A stretch of DNA of 64,000 bases from NORP259 sp041398705 (GTDB taxonomy: Bacteria > Planctomycetota > UBA1135 > GCA-002686595): positions 479,409 to 543,408 of the forward strand of contig JAWKUI010000004.1 of the NCBI GenBank assembly GCA_041398705.1, read 5' to 3'. Positions 42,398-51,015 of the stretch are shown here, in pieces. Below the pieces are notes generated by a model, which saw nothing but the letters and a program-made list of their open reading frames with translations, was not told where the DNA came from and ran no database searches. How positions within the stretch are numbered: the first letter of the stretch is position 1; every line of letters begins with the position of its first letter. The position numbers and the translations under genes were made by a program.

Positions 42398-42841
42398 ATG
42401 CCCCTGACCTCGCGTAAAACCGTCGCCTGGTCCGATGCTCTGGTCCACGCCAGTCCCCCCCCTGGGGAGACATCGCGTGGCCGCCTTCGTCGCCCTCGCC
42501 TCGGCGCCGTGGCCTTCCTCCTCGCTCGCTCCCGGCCGTTCGCCGCAGATGCGGGGGCTCGTGGGCTTGGGGGTGGGTCTGGCGATGTTCTGATGTTGCG
42601 TCGCCCCGCTGGGCCTTGGCACCTTGGCCGAGCGGGTGGAACTCGAAGACGAGCGCACCCTGCGCATCGAACATGCGGGTCAGCACCGAGTCCCTCCCGC
42701 TGACCGAAATCGATCACATTGCGCAAGGCCCCTGGGGCCACCACCGCGCTCGTACCAAGCGACCGCGCGCCTTGGGGAGAAGTCATCCTGCTGCGCTTGG
42801 CCGAACTAGATCCGGGCCCTGAAAACCCGGCAGCCGGTTGA
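42398..42841 (+). pseudogene. Frameshifted small membrane protein gene
   Basis: No unbroken frame runs through here, but pieces with coding character follow one another on the plus strand in shifting frames. They are a hydrophobic part (RGLVGLGVGLAMF, then VAPLGLGTLAERVELEDERT) near 42555-42660, LTEIDHIAQG near 42700, and TTALVPSDRAPWGEVILLRL ending at a TGA at 42839-42841. Joined, they suggest a protein with one membrane helix and a small C-terminal domain, perhaps PH-like. I cannot name the family or fix the start. At least three frame changes are needed, and the convergent spoVR is damaged in the same stretch. Confidence 0.35.
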
Positions 42842-44111
42842 ACAACGCCTGGGGCCCCCGCTGCTCTGAAGACGAGAACTGACGGCCCTCGCGCCGCGGA
42901 TTCTGGGCCGCGTCGGGATCGAACTCCCACTCGACCTCACCCCCGTCGACCAACGTGCGCAGCGCCACCGGCGCCTGCCAGAGGCTGGCCAGCAACCCGA
43001 GGATGGCCATCGCGTCCTGCTTGTGCAGGGTGCGCCCGTCGGACTGTGCACGAGATTCAGCCGTTCCCCGGCCGGCACGTCGAGATCGGCCACCTGGATC
43101 TTGGGCACGCCGCACCAGGCCGTGCCCTGCAGCAGCTCGCCCTTGAGTTCGCTCCAGAAGCCCCACCCGCCATGCGCCGCCGGAACAGCTCGTGCCGCGC
43201 GAAATCCGCATCCACCACCTCGTCGATCAGCGACAGTCGTTACAGCCGCCGGCGCACCGAACAGGTTGCCGCGCTGCTCCAGGTGCCGCAACAGCTCCAA
43301 ACCCAGCTTGTACGGGTTCAGCGCGATTGCCCCGAATCCGCCGTGCCCCCGCGTGGTACTTCTCGGAAAAGTCGACGATCTCCGAATCATCGAGAATGCC
43401 GCCCGTGAGCAGCTTGCTGTGCCAATAGGTCGCCCAGCCTTCTGTTCAGGATCTTGGTCTGACGTTGCGGCAGAAAGTAGTAGGCTTCGCGGCGCACGAG
43501 GCTGCAGATCTCGACCTGCCATTCTTCGAGCGGGGCCCGGCGCGCCAGGAACCTGAGCAGATCGTAAGGCGACCTGCCGCCTGTCCCCACCGCCGCCGCT
43601 GGGGCAGATAGGGGTCCAGCAGCGTATCCAGGGCCAGAACCCGATCCAGGAAGCGCTCCACGCGATCGCGGCCGAGGCGCGCCATCCAGTGGCCGACCCG
43701 GTCGGCGTGGGCCTCCATGCGCTTCTCCATGCCGCGATCCGTCGGCTCGAACCACAGATTGTGCCGGAAAAAGTCCGCGTGGCCAAAGACGTGCGCCATG
43801 ACCAGCTTCTGCTCCATGCGCGAGTTGCTGCGCACGAGGTAGGCGTGGGTCGGATCGCCGTTGATGACCAGCTCGTAGATCTTCGAGAAGCCATAGGCGT
43901 ACCCCTTCTGCAGCCGCTCGAAGTCCATGCCGAAGCGCCAGGAGCCATACCGCCGCGCAAACCCACCGTAGGCCGCCACCGCGTTCACATCCTCCGCCGA
44001 CAGGGACTCGAAGAGCACCTCGAAGAAGTCGAGTCCCACCGCCCGCGCCGCCGCCTCGATGCGCACGGCCTCGCGCTCCAGTTCGGGGGTCAGATTATGG
44101 CACAGAACCAT
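42783..44111 (-). pseudogene. SpoVR family protein, multiply frameshifted
   Basis: The first 175 residues (44111 to about 43580) are a clear SpoVR protein (VGLDFFEVLFESLSAEDVNA, YGFSKIYELVINGDPTHAYL, AHVFGHADFFRHNLWFEPTD). From there the family sequence continues but changes frame about six times within 560 bases: LLRFLARRAPLEEWQVEICS; then EGWATYWHSKLLTGGILDDS; then IALNPYKLGLELLRHLEQRG; then LSLIDEVVDADFARHELF; then GVPKIQVADLDVPAGERLN; then LHKQDAMAILGLLASLWQAP. The residues between shifts are well conserved. The C-terminal end is uncertain. Its ATG overlaps the yeaH-like stop (TGATG). SpoVR works with PrkA and YeaH in starvation responses. Confidence 0.8.
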
Positions 44112-45229
44112 CAGCGCCCCCTCTGCAGGAACTTCTGGATCGCCCCGGCCACCCCGCTGCGGTCTTCCACCGCCGCGGTCACGAGCACATCGTGCATGCC
44201 GAAGTGCGCATCCAGATCGAGCTTGAACTGCCCCGAACCGTACACGCTCTTCACCTGGCTATAGGCGAACTGGTTGACCATCGGCAGGATCTCCGATTCG
44301 AGCATGCGCGTGCATTCCTTCGTATCGCGCGCGCTCCAGTTGTCGCCGTCGGAGTAGTGGAACGGGTAGATGTTGTAGTGCGCGGCCGGATAGCGCTCGC
44401 GGATCAGGTCGCGGCACAGGGCATACGCAGACGAGATCTTGGTGCCCCCGGACTCGCGCAACCGGAAGAAGGTCTCCTGGTCGACTTCTTTGGCCTCGGC
44501 ATCGTGCACGATGTAAACCACGTCGATGGATTCGTACTGGCTGCGCAGCCAGGTGTCGATCCAGAAGGCCTGGATGCGCACCATGTCCTTCTGTTCGCGC
44601 CCCATCGAACCCGACACGTCCATCATGTGGATCAGCACCGCGGCGGACTGCGGTTTGGGATGGCTGCGTTTGGCGCGGAAGCGTTCATCGGCGGGGATCG
44701 GCACGACCATCGGGTCGTCCGGATTCCATTCCCCTGTGGAGACGGTGCGTTCGAGGGCCTTGCGGAAGGTGCGGCGGAAGAGGCGCAGCGACCCGGGGCC
44801 TTCGGGGCGCACGCCGGTGTACCGGCCGCCCTCCACGAGCAACTGCTTGCGCCCGCGCGGCTCGATGCGCGGCAGGCCCAACTCGGAGCCGAGCAGCTCG
44901 GCCAACTCGTCGATTTCGACCTCGACCTCCAGGGCGTGGGCCCCGGGTTGGTCGCCGCTGCCGCCGGGCCCGGCCGCCTGGCCCGGCCCATCGCCGCTAC
45001 CGGGATTGCCCCCGCCGGCGCCGCCCTGCCCCGGCCCATCCTCCGCGCTGCCGAAGCGCAGCCGCGGCAGTTCGATCTGCGGCACCGGGATCGAGATCAT
45101 GCGCCCCGCCTGGCGTCCGATCAGCTCGGAGCTCGACAGGTACTTACGCAGATCCTCGCGCAGCTTGCCGCGCACGATGTCGCGGAAGCGGGCGCGGTCG
45201 ATCGCCATGCGGTGCGCGGGACGGGTCAT
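44111..45229 (-). CDS. YeaH/YhbH family protein
   Basis: A 372-residue member of the YeaH/YhbH (DUF444) family, which has a von Willebrand A-like domain and is encoded with PrkA and SpoVR in many bacteria, where the set affects stress and stationary-phase behaviour. Features: SELIGRQAGRMISIPVPQIE near the N-terminus, a Gly/Pro-rich linker (GAGGGNPGSGDGPGQAAGPG), then AAVLIHMMDVSGSMGREQKD (the D-x-S-x-S metal site), YIVHDAEAKEVDQETFFRLR and GGTKISSAYALC. It begins 1 base after the prkA stop and ends in a TGATG overlap with spoVR, so the three are one tightly coupled operon. Confidence 0.92.
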   Translation of the reverse strand: MTRPAHRMAIDRARFRDIVRGKLREDLRKYLSSSELIGRQAGRMISIPVPQIELPRLRFGSAEDGPGQGGAGGGNPGSGDGPGQAAGPGGSGDQPGAHALEVEVEIDELAELLGSELGLPRIEPRGRKQLLVEGGRYTGVRPEGPGSLRLFRRTFRKALERTVSTGEWNPDDPMVVPIPADERFRAKRSHPKPQSAAVLIHMMDVSGSMGREQKDMVRIQAFWIDTWLRSQYESIDVVYIVHDAEAKEVDQETFFRLRESGGTKISSAYALCRDLIRERYPAAHYNIYPFHYSDGDNWSARDTKECTRMLESEILPMVNQFAYSQVKSVYGSGQFKLDLDAHFGMHDVLVTAAVEDRSGVAGAIQKFLQRGR

Positions 45230-45230
45230 C

Positions 45231-47270
45231 TCAGGCGGCCTGCTTCTGCTCGTCGCCGCTGTTCTCCTGCCGGCGGGCGAGGATGCCGGCCACTTCGCGC
45301 AGCACCGCGTCCGCCCCCAGATCGTCGTAGCCGAAACGCCGCACCAGGCGGTCGCGCACCACGCTGATCTTCTGGGCCGTATCCGGATCGACCACGTTGC
45401 CGACCAGGCTCGTCAAATGGATCTGGTCCTTCTGATCCTCGAACAACTTGCGCTCGAGGGCCTCCGCCAAACGCTTGTTCTCGCGATAGTCGAAGGTGCG
45501 CCCCTCGGCCTGCAACATGGCGATGTAGTTCATCAGCTCGTGCCGGAAGTCCTCGCGGCGCGCTTCGCCGATGCCAATCTTCTCCTCCACCGACTGCATC
45601 AAACCCTCGTCGGGCTCGTGCGCCGTGCCGCCCGGCCCCATCAGGGGCTCGCGGGTCGTGTGCGCGCGCACGCTGTCCAGGTAGCGCGAACACAGGCGCG
45701 CCATCGCGTCCTCGTCGGCGGTGAGCGCCTCGCGCACCTCGCCGGCGATCGTCTCTTCGTACACGCCCTCGACCAGGTGCACCAGTTCCAGGTACCGCGC
45801 CTTGTCCTCGGGCCCCGCCACCAGCGAATGGTGCAGCAGGCCCTGGCGGATCGATTCGAGGACCTGCCGCGGACCGACCAAGTGCGGGTTCTGCACCAGG
45901 CACAGGGCGATGCGGTCCTGAACGTACCGCGGGCTAATGCCGAACAGGCCCTCGCGGGCCGATTGCGCGCGGATCTCGTCGACTTGCTCCGCCTCGAAGC
46001 CCGCCACGGGTTCGCCCGCGTACAGGGCGGCTTTCTTGAGCAGATCGAGGCCCTGGTGGCTCGGCGGTTCGAGGCGCGTCAGCACCGACCACAGGGCAGC
46101 CAGCCGCAGGCTGTGCGGGGCCAGGCGACGGCCGGGGCTGCCCACCTCGCCATACTTGCGCCGATAGATGCGCGCCTCGCCGTTCACGTCGAGGTTGTAG
46201 GGCACGTCGATGCGGATGGTGCGATCGCGGAAGGCCTCCATCAGCTCGTTGTTCACCAGGCGCTTGTATTCGGGCTCGTTGGTGTGCCCGAGGATCACCT
46301 GATCGATGCTGCTCTGCTGGAACTTCTTCGGCTTGATCGTGTGTTCCTGGGTGGCGCCAAGCAGGTCGTACAAGAACGCCACGTCGAGTTTGAGCACCTC
46401 GACGAATTCGAGCAGGCCGCGGTTGGCCACGTGGAACTCGCCGTCGAAGTTGAACGCGCGCGGATCGCTATCGCTCCCGTAGATCGCGATTTTGCGGTAG
46501 TTCAGGTCCCCCGTCAGCTCGGTCGAATCCTGGTTCTTCTCGTCCTTCGGCTGGAAGGTACCGATGCCCACGCGCCCGGCCTCGTGGAACACGAAGCGGC
46601 GCACGCGCACGTGCCCCATCACCTTCTGCCAATCCCCGTCGTAGCGGGTCATCAGCTGGTCGTAGTAGAAGCGACTGACCGGATCGAGTTCGCCTTCGAT
46701 GCGCAGGCGGTACTCGCCACGCCACAGTTCTGCGAGGCGCGCTTCGACCGCTTTGCGGCTCTCCGCCGGCAGCAGGAGCAGCGGATCCTGGTTCATCGGC
46801 GAGGGGATCTCCTCCCCATCCACCGTCCAGGTAAACGTGCATATTTCGCCTTCGGCCTTGTGCGTGTAGTCCTCGAGCCCGCGCTTGAGCACCCGCGCGA
46901 TGGTGCTCTTCGACGAGCCCACCGGCCCGTGCAGCAGCAGCATGCGCCGCTCCGGCCCGAGGTGCTGGGCCCCCGCCCGCACGATGTCGACCAAGTCGCT
47001 CAGGGCTTCGTCGAGGCCGAACACCCCATCCTGGCCGTCCCCGAGGGGATCTTCGAACAGCTTCCAGGTGCGGCGCCCCCCAGGCTCCACGCGGGAACCA
47101 TGGCTCTCGATCATGTCGAGCAGGCGCTGCCAGGCGTTGCGCGCCAGGGCCGGATTCGCCTCCACCCGCTGCAGGTACTCGGCCATGGTGCCCTGCCAGC
47201 GCAGGGCGGCGAAGCGCGTCGGGTCGAAGGAGTCGCGGGCGAGGTCGAAGAGGTGCGCGGGTTGATCCAT
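45231..47270 (-). CDS. prkA: PrkA family serine protein kinase
   Basis: A 679-residue PrkA protein, an AAA-type ATPase with a C-terminal kinase-like domain; family members are linked to starvation, sporulation and nitrogen responses. The Walker A motif is LLLHGPVGSSKSTIARVLKR (about 111-130), preceded by the AAA-PrkA N-terminus. EFVEVLKLDVAFLYDLLGAT, QVILGHTNEPEYKRLVNN and RIDVPYNL mark the family core, and SGISPRYVQDRI-like and GEARREDFRHELMNYI the C-terminal half. Length is close to the 640-680 usual. The start is the ATG at 47268-47270. It leads the prkA-yeaH-spoVR operon. Confidence 0.95.
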   Translation of the reverse strand: MDQPAHLFDLARDSFDPTRFAALRWQGTMAEYLQRVEANPALARNAWQRLLDMIESHGSRVEPGGRRTWKLFEDPLGDGQDGVFGLDEALSDLVDIVRAGAQHLGPERRMLLLHGPVGSSKSTIARVLKRGLEDYTHKAEGEICTFTWTVDGEEIPSPMNQDPLLLLPAESRKAVEARLAELWRGEYRLRIEGELDPVSRFYYDQLMTRYDGDWQKVMGHVRVRRFVFHEAGRVGIGTFQPKDEKNQDSTELTGDLNYRKIAIYGSDSDPRAFNFDGEFHVANRGLLEFVEVLKLDVAFLYDLLGATQEHTIKPKKFQQSSIDQVILGHTNEPEYKRLVNNELMEAFRDRTIRIDVPYNLDVNGEARIYRRKYGEVGSPGRRLAPHSLRLAALWSVLTRLEPPSHQGLDLLKKAALYAGEPVAGFEAEQVDEIRAQSAREGLFGISPRYVQDRIALCLVQNPHLVGPRQVLESIRQGLLHHSLVAGPEDKARYLELVHLVEGVYEETIAGEVREALTADEDAMARLCSRYLDSVRAHTTREPLMGPGGTAHEPDEGLMQSVEEKIGIGEARREDFRHELMNYIAMLQAEGRTFDYRENKRLAEALERKLFEDQKDQIHLTSLVGNVVDPDTAQKISVVRDRLVRRFGYDDLGADAVLREVAGILARRQENSGDEQKQAA

Positions 47271-47363
47271 GGCGTATCGGGTACAGGGGGCCTCGGATCT
47301 TTCGAGCGTGGATCCCAAGGCCTTTAGCGCCGATCCGGCCAGGAACGCCGGTTGGCCCCCTGG

Positions 47364-47410
47364 GGGCCCTCATGGGCATGGACTTCGCATTCCCATGCCC
47401 CATGGGGCCC
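47364..47410. promoter_or_regulatory. Long hairpin in the divergent promoter region
   Basis: GGGCCCTCATGGGCATGG (47364-47381) is nearly complementary to 47393-47410, giving an approximately 18-bp imperfect stem with an 11-base loop. It lies between divergent prkA and the M28 gene, about 43 bases before the latter's start. It could be an operator or part of the mRNA leader. Confidence 0.45.
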
Positions 47411-47453
47411 ATCCGTGCGGGCCGGGCCCGGGCGCGGTATCCTGCCCCCACCC

Positions 47454-48446
47454 ATGAATGCCCCGCTGCACGGCCTGCTCGCCACCCTTTCGATCCTGCT
47501 TTTCGCCTGCGCCTGCACGCCGGCCGCCGACACCCCGGCGCCCGACCAGACCCCGCCCCCGGTGACCCCGGAAAAGAAGCAGACCCCGCCCCTCGCGGCC
47601 TTCGACGGCGCCCGCGCCTGGCGCGACCTGGGCACGATGGTGGCGCCCGGCCCGCGCCACCCGGAAAGCCCGGCCCTCGCCGCCCAGCGCGACCTGCTGA
47701 AGTCCGAGCTCGAGGCCATCGGCCTCAAGGTCACCCTCGAGCCCTTCGAGTCCGAGGTGCCGCGCACCGAAAGCACGCCCGGTGGCAAGCTGCACTTCAT
47801 CAACCTCTACGCCGACTTGCCGGCGGAAAAAGCCGACGCGCCGCTCGTGTTGCTCGGCAGCCACATGGACACGAAGTTCCTGCCCGATTTCCAGGGCGTG
47901 AACGATGGCGGTTCCTCGACCGCGGCCCTGCTCGAGTTGGCGCGGGTGCTCGCCGCCAGCCAACCGCGCCCGGTGGCCTACCGCTTCGTATTCTTCGACG
48001 GCGAGGAGGCCGTGCTCGAACACTGGGCCGGCACGGACAATACCTATGGTTCGCGCTTCCACGCGTTCCAGATGACCAAACGCGCCGAGTTCGAACGCCT
48101 GAAGGCCTTCATCCTGCTCGACATGGTCGGCGACAAGCAGCTCGGCCTGACCATCGAAGAGAACTCCACCCCCGCCCTCTACCGCCTCTTCCGCGAAGCC
48201 GCGGACCAGGCGGGCCTCGGCAAACACTGGAGCCGCCACTCGCAACGCCTCAGCGACGACCACCTGCCCTTCCTCGCCCTGGGCATCCCTTCGATCGACC
48301 TGATCGACTTCGAGTACGGCCCGGACAACGAATACTGGCACAGCCCGGAGGACACCCTCGAACACTGCAGCCAAGAAAGCCTGCAGGCGATCGGCGACAT
48401 CGTGCGCGCCGGTCTCGTAGCCCTCGAGAAGAAGCTGGTGCGGTGA
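47454..48446 (+). CDS. M28-family lipoprotein, glutaminyl cyclase-like
   Basis: A 330-residue predicted lipoprotein (LLATLSILLFACAC) with a Pro-rich linker, then an M28 zinc-peptidase domain most like bacterial glutaminyl-peptide cyclotransferases. Zinc and catalytic residues appear in VLLGSHMDTK, VNDGGSSTAALLELARVLA, FVFFDGEEAV (E-E) and SDDHLPFLALGIPSIDLID, with EYWHSPEDTLEH supplying the last histidine. The DDHxPF motif favours the cyclase branch, but an aminopeptidase is possible. It should act outside the cytoplasmic membrane. Its TGA overlaps the ATG of the sulfatase gene (TGATG), so the two are coupled. Confidence 0.82.
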   Translation: MNAPLHGLLATLSILLFACACTPAADTPAPDQTPPPVTPEKKQTPPLAAFDGARAWRDLGTMVAPGPRHPESPALAAQRDLLKSELEAIGLKVTLEPFESEVPRTESTPGGKLHFINLYADLPAEKADAPLVLLGSHMDTKFLPDFQGVNDGGSSTAALLELARVLAASQPRPVAYRFVFFDGEEAVLEHWAGTDNTYGSRFHAFQMTKRAEFERLKAFILLDMVGDKQLGLTIEENSTPALYRLFREAADQAGLGKHWSRHSQRLSDDHLPFLALGIPSIDLIDFEYGPDNEYWHSPEDTLEHCSQESLQAIGDIVRAGLVALEKKLVR

Positions 48447-49912
48447 TGGGGCTGGTCGCGCTGCTCTGCTGCGTGCCGCTGCTGCAGGAGCCCGCGCTCC
48501 AGCCGCCGCCGAACATCGTGCTGATCCTGGCCGATGACCTCGGTTGGGGCGAAGTCGGTTGTTACGGGCAGACGAAGATCCGCACCCCCCAAATCGACCG
48601 CTTGGCGCAAGAAGGCCTGCGCCTGACGCACTTCTACAGCGGGGCGCCGGTCTGCGCGCCCGCGCGCTGCGTGCTGCTCACCGGCGAGCCCCTGCCCACC
48701 GCGCAGATCCGCGACAACAAGGACTTTCCCGGCGCCGAAGGGCAGTGGCCGCTCGAGGCGGGCACGCGCACCTTGGCCGGCTATCTGCAATCCGCGGGAT
48801 ACGGCACGGGCGGTTTCGGCAAATGGGGCCTGGGCAACGCCGGAAACTCCGGCAACCCGAACCGGCTCGGTTTCGACGAGTTCTACGGGTACTACTGCCA
48901 GCGCGTGGCGCACAGCTACTTCCCGCCGTACCTGAACCACAACGATCGGCGCGAGGTGCTCAACCGCGCCCCCGTGCCCGGTCACAAACGCCTGGATGAA
49001 GACGTGCAACCCGGCGACGTGGACTTCGCCGTGTTCCAGGGCCAGGTCTACGCGCCCGACCGCATCCTCGACGAAGCCCTGCAATTCGTGCGCGAGCACG
49101 AGGACCGGCCGTTTTTCCTCTATCTGCCCTTCGTCGAACCGCACGTAGCCATGCAGCCACCCGGCGAATGGGTCGACCGGTACCCGCGCGAGTGGGACAC
49201 AGAGCCCTACATGGGCCGCCGCGGCTACCTGCCCCATCCCCGCCCGCACGCCGGCTACGCGGCGATGATCAGCCACCTGGACGACCACGTGGGCCGGGTG
49301 CTCGCGCAGCTCGATGCGGCCGGGTTGCGCGAGAATACCCTCGTGGTCTTCACCTCCGACAACGGCCCGACCCACGACGTCGGCGGGGTCGATACCGGGT
49401 TCTTCGATTCGAGCGGCGGCCTGCGCGGGCGCAAGGGCAGCGTGTACGAAGGCGGGCTGCGCGTGCCGTGCGTGGTGCGTTGGCCCGGCAAAGTGCCCGC
49501 GGGCACGGTCAGCGACGTGAAAGGCGCTTTCCCCGATCTGTTGCCGACCCTCTGCGCCGCCGCTGGCGTGGCCTTGCCCACGGCTCCGCCCGGGGAGAAT
49601 CTGCTGCCCTATTGGACCGGCGCGCAACCCGGTCCGCGTCGCACGCCGCTGCTCTGGGAGTTCCATGGGTACGGCGGCCAGCAGGCGCTGATCTTCCCCG
49701 ATGGCTTCAAGGCCGTGCGCCGCGGCCTGGCGAAAGAAGCGCAGGCTTGGCAGCTCTTCGATCTGAACAAGGATCCCGGCGAGACCCAGGACCTGGCGGC
49801 GCAGTTTCCAGTGCGGGTGGCCGAGGCCGAGCGAATCCTGCTCGAGCGGCGCACCGTCTCCGAGGTGTTCCCCCTGCCCGTGCTCGACAAGGACACGCCG
49901 AAGCGCGACTAG
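48446..49912 (+). CDS. Type I sulfatase (arylsulfatase family)
   Basis: A 488-residue exported sulfatase; the family removes sulfate esters from polysaccharides or aryl substrates. The active-site cysteine for formylglycine is in GAPVCAPARCVLLTG (Cys70), matching C-x-P-x-R. Metal ligands appear in NIVLILADDLGWGE and FTSDNGPTHD, and substrate-site residues in GKWGLGNAGN and RGRKGSVYEGGLRVPCVVRW. The C-terminus (LFDLNKDPGETQDLA) is standard. The signal is short (MGLVALLCCVPLLQEPA). It begins inside the stop of the M28 gene. The stop codon shares CTAG with the stop of the convergent M14-like gene. Planctomycetes often carry many sulfatases of this kind. Confidence 0.93.
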   Translation: MGLVALLCCVPLLQEPALQPPPNIVLILADDLGWGEVGCYGQTKIRTPQIDRLAQEGLRLTHFYSGAPVCAPARCVLLTGEPLPTAQIRDNKDFPGAEGQWPLEAGTRTLAGYLQSAGYGTGGFGKWGLGNAGNSGNPNRLGFDEFYGYYCQRVAHSYFPPYLNHNDRREVLNRAPVPGHKRLDEDVQPGDVDFAVFQGQVYAPDRILDEALQFVREHEDRPFFLYLPFVEPHVAMQPPGEWVDRYPREWDTEPYMGRRGYLPHPRPHAGYAAMISHLDDHVGRVLAQLDAAGLRENTLVVFTSDNGPTHDVGGVDTGFFDSSGGLRGRKGSVYEGGLRVPCVVRWPGKVPAGTVSDVKGAFPDLLPTLCAAAGVALPTAPPGENLLPYWTGAQPGPRRTPLLWEFHGYGGQQALIFPDGFKAVRRGLAKEAQAWQLFDLNKDPGETQDLAAQFPVRVAEAERILLERRTVSEVFPLPVLDKDTPKRD

Positions 49913-51015
49913 TCCCCCGCGGGCGCAGGGGCGCGCAGCGGCAAGCTGATCGCCTGGCAGCGCGGGCTCGACAAACGCACGAAGAGGTTGCCGGCTTCGG
50001 TGCTGTCGATTACTAGGCGCAGCCACGCGCTTTTGCCGCGGCCTGGCAACCGCGCGCTGCCCCCCGGGCCCACCAACTCCCAATCGTCCCCCGGCCGGCT
50101 CGCACGCGCCACGTGCAGCACGCGCCCGCCGCTCACCTGCCATTCCAGCCCCGGCGCCGGGCCGACGAAGCGTTCGGGCCCTCCGTTGTGAAGTTTGAGG
50201 TCGACGCACCAGAGGGTTTCCCCGAGGCGCCGCACCGATTCCACGCTGGCCTGCAGGCGGTCGCCCGCCTGCGCTGCGGATTCGAGCGCCCCTTGCAACT
50301 CCACCGGCCCGCCGGGGGTCCACGCCACGCTGGACAAACCGAGCACATCGCGCAGGTACCGCGTGAGACTCGCGTCGCGCGCGGTTTCGAGTTCTTCGGG
50401 CCCCACGCGCAGCACCGCCGCGACTTCGCTGTGCCGCAGGAACCACGCAACCAAGCTGCGGGTTTCGCCGTGACACAGGGGCGCGCCCTGGCCGGGTCCT
50501 TTCCAAGTCCAACCGCACGGGAAGTTGCGCTCGAGGTCGCCCGCCGCTTGCTCTTGCCAGAGCAAGTCGGGGTTCGGCACCGGCAGCACACACAAGCGCA
50601 TGTGCGGCACGTCGCCGCCGCCTTGCAACCAACTTTCGATGCGCGCGAGCAGCGCGACCGGCGCACCCGGTTGATCCAGGTCCGGCAGCATCACGATCGA
50701 CGGAAGGGTCGTGACGCCGGCGGGGCTTTCGAGCGGGTCGATCCAGAGGGCCTGAAGCGGGTGGCCCGCGCGGCTTTGGCCGTAGGTCTCCACCGTTACG
50801 CGGCCCTTGTGCACCTCGAGCAGCGCGGTGAGCGCCGCCTGCCAGGCCCCTGGCCCCTGCTCATCTTCGAGCCGGCTCAGGGTCGCTTCGAGCTGATTCG
50901 CCTGGGGCACCGGGCCCGCGCCAGCGATCGGCAAGCAGGTCATGTCCGCGCGTGCGCCGACCACGCAAGTCGGCACGAGGCAGAGAGCGGCAAGGGCGCG
51001 GCGCAAGCGGCTCAC
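49909..51015 (-). CDS. Exported M14 carboxypeptidase-like protein lacking zinc ligands
   Basis: A 368-residue exported protein with a signal peptide (SRLRRALAALCLVPTCVVGA). It follows the M14 carboxypeptidase order: YGQSRAGHPLQALWI (the usual G-x-S-x-x-G-R/H-P), then LPSIVMLPDLDQPGAPVALL where active enzymes have the zinc motif H-G-x-E, then VPNPDLLWQEQAAGDLERNF, a close match to the DLNRNFP substrate motif. The histidine and glutamate of the zinc site are missing, so it is probably not a peptidase. The last 120 residues are beta-rich. It starts at a GTG that overlaps the stop of its paralogue (GTGA), so both are made together. Confidence 0.65.
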   Translation of the reverse strand: MSRLRRALAALCLVPTCVVGARADMTCLPIAGAGPVPQANQLEATLSRLEDEQGPGAWQAALTALLEVHKGRVTVETYGQSRAGHPLQALWIDPLESPAGVTTLPSIVMLPDLDQPGAPVALLARIESWLQGGGDVPHMRLCVLPVPNPDLLWQEQAAGDLERNFPCGWTWKGPGQGAPLCHGETRSLVAWFLRHSEVAAVLRVGPEELETARDASLTRYLRDVLGLSSVAWTPGGPVELQGALESAAQAGDRLQASVESVRRLGETLWCVDLKLHNGGPERFVGPAPGLEWQVSGGRVLHVARASRPGDDWELVGPGGSARLPGRGKSAWLRLVIDSTEAGNLFVRLSSPRCQAISLPLRAPAPAGD

